From an uncultured Pseudomonadota bacterium (GTDB lineage: Bacteria > Pseudomonadota > Gammaproteobacteria > Burkholderiales > SG8-39), in contig CAIKRR010000028.1 of assembly GCA_903829815.1 (NCBI GenBank), positions 1-64,000 of the forward strand: DNA of 64,000 nt, written 5' to 3'. The position numbers were made by a program, and so were the translations under genes. The notes below the pieces were generated by a model. The model was not told the origin of the DNA. It did not search any database and saw nothing but the letters and a program-made list of their open reading frames with translations. Positions 57,684 through 64,000 of this stretch are shown in pieces. Every line of letters starts with the position of its first letter. The first letter of the stretch is position 1.

Positions 57684-59668
57684 GACAACACCTTCAGGCG
57701 CGCTTCCAGCGCCTCCCAACGTGCCAGGGCCTGCATGAGTTCCTCCTCGATGTGCTGATGACGTTCGCCCAGTTCGGCAGCCCGTCGCGCGTCGGACCGA
57801 AACACCGCGCCCTCGGCCAGCTCGGCCGCAATCGAGGTCTGCTCGACCTCCAGCGCCTCGATCTGCGCGGGCAGGCGATCGAGCTCCTGCTGCTCACGAT
57901 AGCTCAACTTGGGACGCGACGCTGCCACCGGCGCGGGCGCACGTGATGAGGCAACGGATGCCGGCGCAACCCCTGCCGATGCGACTGCGGCACCCGGACG
58001 CGCTGGCGCGGGGAATCCGCCAGCGTTTGCTGCAACGGCATCACCAGTGGCAAGCGCGGTACGCACACGCGCATCGAGATAATCCTGATAGCCACCGGCA
58101 TATTCACGCCACACGCCCTTGCCTTCGGCGGCGATCGTCTGCGTCACCACGTTGTCGAGAAAGGTCCGGTCGTGGCTGACCAGAAAGAGCGTGCCCTGAT
58201 AGGCGCCGAGCAGTTCCTCGAGCAGTTCGAGCGTGTCGATGTCCAGATCGTTGGTCGGCTCATCCAGTACGAGCACATTGGCCGGACGGGCAAAGAGCCG
58301 TGCCAGCAAGAGCCGGTTACGCTCGCCACCCGAGAGCGTACGCACCGGCGAGCGAGCGCGCTCGGGGGCAAAGAGAAAATCGCCCAGATAGCTCATCACA
58401 TGGGTGCGGCGGCCACCAATCTCGACCCACTCGGACCCCGGGCTGATGGTATCGGCGAGCGTCGCCTCATCATCGAGTTGCTCGCGCATCTGATCAAAGT
58501 AGGCGACCTCGATCTGGGTGCCACGGCGCACGGTGCCCGCATCGGGCTCGAGCGTGCCGAGTATGAGTCGCAGCAAGGTGGTCTTGCCGGCACCATTGGG
58601 ACCAATGAGCCCCACCTTGTCACCGCGAGCGATGCGCGCGGTGAAATCGTGCACGATCGGGCGGCCACCAAACGATTTGCTCACACCGGTGAGTTCGGCC
58701 ACCAGACGCCCCGAGCGATCACCGGTGGCAAGGCTCATCTGCACATTGCCTGCCAGCGATCGGCGCTGCGAACGCTCGACGCGCAAGGCCTCCAGCCGAC
58801 GCACCCGACCTTCATTGCGGGTACGACGCGCCTCGACGCCCTTGCGTATCCACACCTCCTCCTGCGCCAGCAACTTGTCAAAGCGCCGATCGGCAGCCTG
58901 CTCGGCGGCAAGTTCGGCTTCCTTGCGCTCGCGGTACTCGCGATAGCTGCCCGGGTAACTGCGCAGCACACCGCGATCGAGTTCGACGATGCGATTGGCG
59001 ACTGCATCGAGAAAGCTGCGATCGTGGGTAATCACGACCACCGCACCGCGCCAGCCTCCGATGAGCTCTTCGAGCCAGGCAATCGAACCCAGATCGAGGT
59101 GATTGGTCGGCTCATCGAGGAGGAGCAGGTCAGGTTCGATCACCAGGGCACGCGCGATGGCGACCCGTTTGCGCATGCCCCCCGAGAGGGTATCGACCAG
59201 CGCCGCCGGCGCAAGCTCCAGACGGTCGAGCACCTGCTCGACGCGAAGGCGCGACTGCCAGGCGCCGGAGCGCTCGAGTTCCGACTGCAGTTCGGCGTAT
59301 TCGCGCAGCAGCGCATCAGCCGTCGCTGCATCGTGGGAGCCTGCCAGCGCGTCGGTGAGCTGCTCGAATCGCGCAAGCGAACGGGCCTGCCCGCCAAGCC
59401 CGCTGGCCACCGCCTCGAACACGGTGGCGCCCGCCTCGAACACCGGTTCCTGGGGCACGCTGGCCACACGCAGCCCACCTTGCAGGGTGACGCGGCCATC
59501 GTCCAGCGCCGTCTCCCCGGCCAGGACCCGCAGCAAGGAGGACTTGCCGGTGCCATTGCGGCCGACCAGGCCGATGTGCTCGCCCGTCTCGATCGACAGT
59601 TCGGCCCCATCGAGCAGCGGATGATGCCCGTAGGCGAGGTGGGCGTTGCCCAAGGTGATCAATGACAT
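57680..59668 (-). CDS. ABC-F family ATPase (Uup/EttA-like ribosome-associated)
   Basis: Soluble protein with two ATPase domains and no membrane part, of the type that acts on ribosomes. The 662-residue sequence has Walker A GRNGTGKSS and LSGGMRKRVAIARAL in the first half, the P-site-tRNA-interacting linker (RKEAELAAEQAADRRFDKLLAQEEVWIRKGVEARRTR), then GPNGAGKTT and LSGGERNRLLLARLFA. An Ala/Pro-rich spacer and a C-terminal coiled coil follow, as in Uup. The first LSGGM/DEPTNHLDL pairs are intact. It overlaps the oxidoreductase gene by four bases. Function in translation or recombination control is by family. Confidence 0.92.
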   Translation of the reverse strand: MSLITLGNAHLAYGHHPLLDGAELSIETGEHIGLVGRNGTGKSSLLRVLAGETALDDGRVTLQGGLRVASVPQEPVFEAGATVFEAVASGLGGQARSLARFEQLTDALAGSHDAATADALLREYAELQSELERSGAWQSRLRVEQVLDRLELAPAALVDTLSGGMRKRVAIARALVIEPDLLLLDEPTNHLDLGSIAWLEELIGGWRGAVVVITHDRSFLDAVANRIVELDRGVLRSYPGSYREYRERKEAELAAEQAADRRFDKLLAQEEVWIRKGVEARRTRNEGRVRRLEALRVERSQRRSLAGNVQMSLATGDRSGRLVAELTGVSKSFGGRPIVHDFTARIARGDKVGLIGPNGAGKTTLLRLILGTLEPDAGTVRRGTQIEVAYFDQMREQLDDEATLADTISPGSEWVEIGGRRTHVMSYLGDFLFAPERARSPVRTLSGGERNRLLLARLFARPANVLVLDEPTNDLDIDTLELLEELLGAYQGTLFLVSHDRTFLDNVVTQTIAAEGKGVWREYAGGYQDYLDARVRTALATGDAVAANAGGFPAPARPGAAVASAGVAPASVASSRAPAPVAASRPKLSYREQQELDRLPAQIEALEVEQTSIAAELAEGAVFRSDARRAAELGERHQHIEEELMQALARWEALEARLKVLS

Positions 59669-59830
59669 GGGGTGGCTGGCCGGGGGAGAATCGATACAAG
59701 GGTTCGGGGAGGCCCGCTGGACGCGATCGACCCGGGGAGTCAGCACCCGGCGCGAAAGGCCCATGCGCACGGCTCGATGATAGCCTGAGCGCGCACCGCC
59801 CTCCCGCTGCCCACGCCCGCGCAGGGCCGA

Positions 59831-59836
59831 TATACT
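59831..59836 (+). promoter_or_regulatory. Possible -10 element of the TPP-enzyme gene
   Basis: TATACT about 36 bases before the start codon in the 203-base divergent region between the ABC-F and TPP-enzyme genes. The best -35 candidate (TGCCCA, 17 bases upstream) is weak. A distant inverted repeat TGAGCGC (59786-59792) / GCGCTCA (59839-59845) brackets it. Confidence 0.3.
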
Positions 59837-59871
59837 CAGCGCTCACAGCCCAAGGCACCGCCGGAGACAGC

Positions 59872-61608
59872 ATGGACCCCCGCCCCGAAGACACCCTGCA
59901 CACGACATCGCACTATTTTCTCGAAGGGCTGAACGAGATCGGGATCGACTACCTGTTCTGCAATTTCGGCACCGATCACGCACCCCTCATCGAGGAAATG
60001 GCGCGGTGGAAGCGCGAAGGTCGCGCCTTCCCGCCCACCATCCTGTGCCCGCACGAGAACACCGCGATGCACATGGCCGCGGGCTATGCCGCCATCACCG
60101 GCCGCGGTCAGGCGGTGATCGTGCATGTGGACGCCGGCACCGCCAACTGCGTGCTGGGCGCCCACAACATACGCCGCTCGCGCACGCCGCTCCTGCTCAT
60201 GGCCGGCAAGGCCCCCTTCACCGCCCATGGCGAACTCGAAGGATCGCGCGACAACTACGTGCACTTCGTTCAGGAGCCCTTCGACCAGGCAAGCCTCGTG
60301 CGCCCCTACGTGAAGTGGGAATGGACGCTGCCCTCGGGCGTCATCACCAAGGAAGTGCTGCGCCGCGCTCACACCGTCTCGCACACCGACCCCAAAGGCC
60401 CCATCTACCTGATGCTGCCGCGCGAGACCCTGGCTGAAACCTGGCCTGAGAGTGCGGTTCGCGCCTACCCGGATGAACGCTACGGCCGCGCCTCGAGCGG
60501 CATGGCCGACCCGGTGGCCATCGAGCAGTTGGCCGACCGACTGCTGGCCGCCGAGCGCCCGACCCTGTACGTGGCCTATGCCGGCCGCAACCACGCCGCA
60601 CCGGGGCTCATCGAGGCGCTTGCCACGTTCCTCGGGATGGGCGTGGTCGATTCAAGCCCGATTCACCTCAACCTGCCGCACGACTCGCCGAATTTCCTCG
60701 GCTCGACGCCGGCCGACCATGTCCCCGAGACCGATGTCGGCCTGCTGGTCGATGTCGACGTACCGTGGATACCCAAGCTCACGCGTGAGAACCCGTCCAC
60801 CTGGTGGGCGCATGTCGACATCGACGTGGTGAAGCAGGACTTCCCGATGTGGGGTTTTGCCACCAACCTGCGCGTTCAGGGCGACAGCACCCTGATCCTG
60901 GGGCAGATCCTCGCTGCGGTGCAGGCGCGTGCCACAGCGGCCGATCTGGAGCATGCCGCGCGCCGCCGCGCAGCGGTGGCCGAACGCAGCACCGCACGCC
61001 GTCAGCGTCTGGCCACCGCGGCCGCCGAGCCTGGCACCCCGGGCAACATCAATCCGGCCTGGATCTGCGCCCAGATTGCAGCCCGCTTGAACCCCAACGA
61101 CATCATCGTGAACGAGGCGGTACGCAACGCACCCAACGTGCTCAATCACGTGCCGCGCACCGTACCCGGCACCTACATCGGATTTGCGGGTGGCGGTCTG
61201 GGTGGCGCCTCGGGCCTCGCCCTGGGAGCCAAGCTGGGCTCACCGGAGGCCCAGGTGGTGCAGTTCATCGGCGATGGCGGCTTTTACTTCAACAACCCAT
61301 CGTCAACCTACGCGGTCGCGCGCCAGTACAAGCTGCCCATCCTCACCGTCGTGTTCGACAACGGCGGCTGGTCGGCGGTGAAGGAGGCCACCTTGCGCAT
61401 GTACGCCGAAGGTGAAGCCGCCGATACCCGAGAGTTCCAGGCCCATCTCGCCCCCGATGTGCAGTACGCCGATGTCGTGCGATCGGCCGGCGGTCACGGC
61501 GAGACCATCGCCGACCCGGCGGCGCTGCCTGCGGCCATCGATCGCTGCCTTGCCGCGCTGCGCGACGGACGGGCCGCCCTGCTGCATGTGAAAGTTCCGC
61601 GCATCTGA
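59872..61608 (+). CDS. Thiamine-pyrophosphate-dependent enzyme (acetolactate synthase-like)
   Basis: A 578-residue TPP enzyme with the catalytic-glutamate segment CPHENTAMHMAAGYAAITG, a central Rossmann domain, and the cofactor-binding IGDGGFYFNNPSS followed by VVFDNGGW in the third domain. FLEGLNEIGIDYLFCNFGTDHA at the start fits a group often called thiamine pyrophosphate-requiring proteins, related to acetolactate synthase and oxalyl-CoA/phosphonopyruvate decarboxylases. The reaction is not known. GGAG five bases upstream fixes the ATG. It precedes a TRAP receptor gene by 52 bases on the same strand, suggesting a keto-acid or similar substrate taken up by that system. Confidence 0.85.
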   Translation: MDPRPEDTLHTTSHYFLEGLNEIGIDYLFCNFGTDHAPLIEEMARWKREGRAFPPTILCPHENTAMHMAAGYAAITGRGQAVIVHVDAGTANCVLGAHNIRRSRTPLLLMAGKAPFTAHGELEGSRDNYVHFVQEPFDQASLVRPYVKWEWTLPSGVITKEVLRRAHTVSHTDPKGPIYLMLPRETLAETWPESAVRAYPDERYGRASSGMADPVAIEQLADRLLAAERPTLYVAYAGRNHAAPGLIEALATFLGMGVVDSSPIHLNLPHDSPNFLGSTPADHVPETDVGLLVDVDVPWIPKLTRENPSTWWAHVDIDVVKQDFPMWGFATNLRVQGDSTLILGQILAAVQARATAADLEHAARRRAAVAERSTARRQRLATAAAEPGTPGNINPAWICAQIAARLNPNDIIVNEAVRNAPNVLNHVPRTVPGTYIGFAGGGLGGASGLALGAKLGSPEAQVVQFIGDGGFYFNNPSSTYAVARQYKLPILTVVFDNGGWSAVKEATLRMYAEGEAADTREFQAHLAPDVQYADVVRSAGGHGETIADPAALPAAIDRCLAALRDGRAALLHVKVPRI

Positions 61609-61660
61609 GCACCCCGGGCAGTTGCACAGACTGTCCTCACCCACCCACTGGAGACATCCG

Positions 61661-62743
61661 ATGTCACGACGTCAGTTCCTGCAGCGCTCGGCAATCGCCG
61701 GCGCCGGTGCCCTGGCCGCTCCGGCCGTCCTCGCCCAGACCGGGCCACAGATCCGCTGGCGCATGACCAGCAGCTTTCCGAAAACGCTCGACACGCTCTT
61801 TGGCGCCGGCGAGCTGATTGCGAAGCGTGTGGCGGCGGCCACCGGCGGCCGGTTCGAGATACGCACCTTTGCCCCCGGCGAGATCGTACCGGCGCTGCAG
61901 GTGGTCGACGCAGTCCAGAACGACACGGTCGAGATGGGCTACACCGCCGGCTACTACTACGTGGGCAAGGATCCGACCTTTGCCTTCGATACGGCGATGC
62001 CCTTTGGCCTCAACACCCGCCAGACCAATGCCTGGATGATGCATGGCGGTGGCGACAAGCTGATGGATGAATTCTTCCGCCAGTACAACATCAAGGCCCT
62101 GCCCGCGGGCAATACCGGCGCCCAGATGGGCGGCTGGTATCGGCGCGAATTCAACACGGTGAAGGACCTGCAGGGCATGAAGTTCCGCATCGCAGGCTTT
62201 GCCGGGCAGGTGCTGGCTCGCCTGGGCGTGGTGCCGCAGCAGATCCCGGCGGCCGACATCTACCCCTCGCTCGAAAAAGGCACCATCGATGCCGCCGAGT
62301 GGGTAGGCCCTTACGATGACGAGAGACTGGGCCTGGCCAAGGTGGCCAAGTTCTACTACGCGCCGGCGTTCTGGGAAGGCAGTGCACAGCTGTCGCTGTA
62401 CATCAACAGCAAGCAGTGGGAGTCGCTGCCCCCCGAGTACAAGGCCATCCTCGAGTCGGCCTGCGCCGAGGCGGTGCTCTGGAGCACGGCGCGCTACGAC
62501 GCACTGAACCCGCCCGCACTCAAGCGCATGGTGGCCTCCGGCGCACAACTGCGCCGCTTCCCGCGAGTCGTCATGGAGGCGGCCCACAAGGAGGCGCAGG
62601 CTCTGTACGCCGAGACCGCCGCCAAGAACGAGAACTTCCGCAAAGTCTACGAGTCGTGGAACAAGTTCCGGATCGAACAGGTGCAATGGAACCAGGTCGC
62701 AGAACTGCCGTTCGACAACTTCATGGCCTCGATCAAGAACTGA
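61661..62743 (+). CDS. TRAP transporter DctP-type solute-binding protein with Tat signal
   Basis: Periplasmic receptor of a TRAP transporter, 360 residues. The leader SRRQFLQRSAIAGAGALAAPAVLAQ is a twin-arginine signal, then IRWRMTSSFPKTLDTLFGAGELIAKRV. WYRREFNTVKDLQGMKFRIAGFAGQVLARLG carries the conserved arginine that grips a carboxylate. IDAAEWVGPYDDERLGL is typical of the subgroup binding 2-oxo acids or lactate (TakP-like). GGAG seven bases upstream supports the ATG at 61661. The matching DctM permease lies convergent to it; no DctQ is visible. Confidence 0.92.
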   Translation: MSRRQFLQRSAIAGAGALAAPAVLAQTGPQIRWRMTSSFPKTLDTLFGAGELIAKRVAAATGGRFEIRTFAPGEIVPALQVVDAVQNDTVEMGYTAGYYYVGKDPTFAFDTAMPFGLNTRQTNAWMMHGGGDKLMDEFFRQYNIKALPAGNTGAQMGGWYRREFNTVKDLQGMKFRIAGFAGQVLARLGVVPQQIPAADIYPSLEKGTIDAAEWVGPYDDERLGLAKVAKFYYAPAFWEGSAQLSLYINSKQWESLPPEYKAILESACAEAVLWSTARYDALNPPALKRMVASGAQLRRFPRVVMEAAHKEAQALYAETAAKNENFRKVYESWNKFRIEQVQWNQVAELPFDNFMASIKN

Positions 62744-62762
62744 GCCTCACAGGAAAGCCCCG

Positions 62763-62784
62763 GGGGCGCCTCGCGCGGCGCCCC
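62763..62784. terminator. GC-rich hairpin between convergent dctP and dctM
   Basis: GGGGCGCC (62763-62770) and GGCGCCCC (62777-62784) form a perfect eight-base stem with a six-base loop (TCGCGC), in the 50-base gap between two convergent stops. No T-run, so strength is unsure, but the placement suits a bidirectional terminator. Confidence 0.6.
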
Positions 62785-62793
62785 TGCGAATGC

Positions 62794-64000
62794 CTAGGGG
62801 CTCGCTGGCGCCGGCTCGCTCGAGGCACCCGAGGCGGGCGCATTGAACCCGTTGAAGTCTGAGGACTGCGCATCGCGCTCGGTGTCGGCCTGCGACGTAT
62901 CCTCGGGCATCTCGATACGGACGCGATCGAGATCGACCGTCTGCTCGACATCGAGCCACATCGTCACGAGGCCTGGCCACACGATCACGATGATTGCCAT
63001 CACCACCTGCAGCAGCACCCAGGGAATGGCACCCAGGTAGATATCGCTGCTCTTCACGCTCTTGGGGGCAATGCCGCGCAGATAGAAAAGCGCAAACCCG
63101 AACGGCGGGTGCATGAACGAGGTCTGCATGTTCACGCACAGCAGCACACCGAACCAGATGAGATCGATGCCCATCTTGGCCGCGACCGGCGCGAGCAGCG
63201 GAATGATGATGAACGCGATCTCGAAGAAATCGAGGAAGAACGCGAGGAAGAACACGAAGAGATTCACCACCACCAGGAAGCCCACCACGCCCCCGGGCAG
63301 ACTGGACAGGAGGTGTTCGATCCAGACCCCGCCATCGACGGCCAGAAAGACCAGGCTGAAGGTGCGCGAACCGATGAGGATGAACACCACCATGGCGGTG
63401 ATGCGCATGGTTGAGTCCATGCTCTGGCGCACCAGCGGCCAGCTGAGCCTGTGGTGCATGGCTGCAAGGCCGATTGCACCCACCGCGCCCATGGCGCCCG
63501 CTTCGGTCGGGGTGGCATACCCGAGGAAGATGGTGCCCAGCACGAGAAAGATCAGCACCACCGAGGGCACCATGCCCCAGAGCACGCGCCGGATGAGCGG
63601 CCAGCCATGCAGGGTGCGGGCCTCCTTGGGCAGCGGCGGCACCCACTGCGGGCGAAACACGGACACCGCAAGGATGAAGAGGATGAAAAGCAAGGTCTGC
63701 ACGATCGAAGGGCCGATGGCGCCCTTGTACATGTCACCGACCGAGCGCCCCAGCTGATCGGCCAGCACCACCAGCACGAGTGATGGCGGGATGAGCTGGG
63801 TGATCGTGCCCGAGGCCGCGATCACCCCGGTGGCGAGCTTCATGTCGTAACCGTAGCGTTGCATGATCGGCAGCGAGATGAGTCCCATGGCAATGACCGA
63901 AGCGGCCACCGTACCGGTGATCGCCCCGAGGATGGCGCCAACGATGATGACCGCATAGGCGAGCCCCCCGGGCACCGATCCGAACAGCTGCCCAGTACCC
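62794..64000 (-). CDS. TRAP transporter large permease subunit (DctM), 5' end outside the window
   Basis: Inner-membrane subunit of a TRAP transporter, 402 codons visible; the reading frame is open to the right edge so the N-terminus is missing. It is almost all membrane segments, with TGVIAASGTITQLIPPSLVLVVLADQLG, GYATPTEAGAMGAVGA and MHPPFGFALFYLRGIAP, which are standard DctM sequences. An unusual tail of about 65 hydrophilic residues follows the last helix (QTVDLDRVRIEMPEDTSQADTE and an Ala/Ser/Pro end). It converges on the DctP gene and is probably its partner, though dctQ is beyond the edge or fused. Confidence 0.92.
   Translation of the reverse strand, partial: GTGQLFGSVPGGLAYAVIIVGAILGAITGTVAASVIAMGLISLPIMQRYGYDMKLATGVIAASGTITQLIPPSLVLVVLADQLGRSVGDMYKGAIGPSIVQTLLFILFILAVSVFRPQWVPPLPKEARTLHGWPLIRRVLWGMVPSVVLIFLVLGTIFLGYATPTEAGAMGAVGAIGLAAMHHRLSWPLVRQSMDSTMRITAMVVFILIGSRTFSLVFLAVDGGVWIEHLLSSLPGGVVGFLVVVNLFVFFLAFFLDFFEIAFIIIPLLAPVAAKMGIDLIWFGVLLCVNMQTSFMHPPFGFALFYLRGIAPKSVKSSDIYLGAIPWVLLQVVMAIIVIVWPGLVTMWLDVEQTVDLDRVRIEMPEDTSQADTERDAQSSDFNGFNAPASGASSEPAPASP

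Noticed and set aside
59872-61608. Acetolactate synthase large subunit of branched-chain amino acid synthesis
   Set aside because: No small regulatory subunit (ilvN/ilvH) or ilvC follows, the sequence differs in the substrate region, and the neighbours are a TRAP transporter.

Overview
The window is GC-rich chromosomal DNA that reads like a member of the Burkholderiales (beta-proteobacteria). The evidence is the nrdA / ampD-pilR-pilS / PP0621-like order at the left end, two Bug (TctC) periplasmic binding proteins, tandem NrdR boxes, and the general repertoire of aromatic and organic-acid uptake and catabolism. The genus cannot be named from the sequence alone. About 51 protein genes fill almost all of the window. 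I see no tRNA, rRNA, insertion sequence, prophage or CRISPR array. Genes are packed into polycistronic runs, and many junctions are four-base stop/start overlaps (ATGA, GTGA or TTGA).

Left part (1-10284): nrdA (cut by the window edge) with an upstream pair of NrdR boxes, then ampD, the PilS/PilR two-component pair and a small PP0621-like membrane protein, then a coxL-coxM-coxS three-subunit molybdenum hydroxylase of the AYRGAGR (form II) type.

Central attraction (10403-23852): a complete coenzyme F420 pathway, all on the minus strand. It comprises cofC, a fused cofG-cofH FO synthase, an F420:NADPH oxidoreductase (fno), cofE and cofD. It is joined by an ATGA overlap to the end of a branched-chain/aromatic-type ABC transporter operon (livH, a livM-livG fusion, livF). 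Back to back with that operon is a plus-strand unit: the transporter's binding protein, a crotonase with both catalytic glutamates, and a feruloyl-CoA-synthase-like ligase. The layout suggests that import and CoA activation of a hydroxycinnamate-like acid is co-expressed with F420 supply. No F420H2-consuming reductase of a recognisable family lies in the window.

23879-36035: homogentisate degradation (hmgA, fahA) with two orphan binding-type proteins. Divergent from it is a periplasmic-type iorA-iorB molybdenum hydroxylase with an esterase-like gene and an SMP-30/gluconolactonase gene. An amidohydrolase, a 3-hydroxyisobutyrate-dehydrogenase-like gene and the fluoride channel crcB follow on the other strand.

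36114-51359: two molybdenum cofactor groups (moaE, moaD, moeA, mobB and divergent moaA; later fdhD, mobA and a second moeA). They flank a hydantoinase/oxoprolinase (hyuA-hyuB) operon with its own Ssu/Tau-type ABC transporter. With three molybdenum hydroxylases in the same 64 kb, the cofactor genes and their client enzymes are concentrated here; moaC and mogA/moaB are not in the window.

51440-64000: a TAXI-type binding protein, a lipocalin-like protein, a DUF1080 lipoprotein, and an ABC-F ATPase coupled to an orphan molybdenum-hydroxylase large subunit and a second Bug protein. A TPP-dependent enzyme followed by a TRAP binding protein comes next, and a convergent DctM TRAP permease runs off the right edge.
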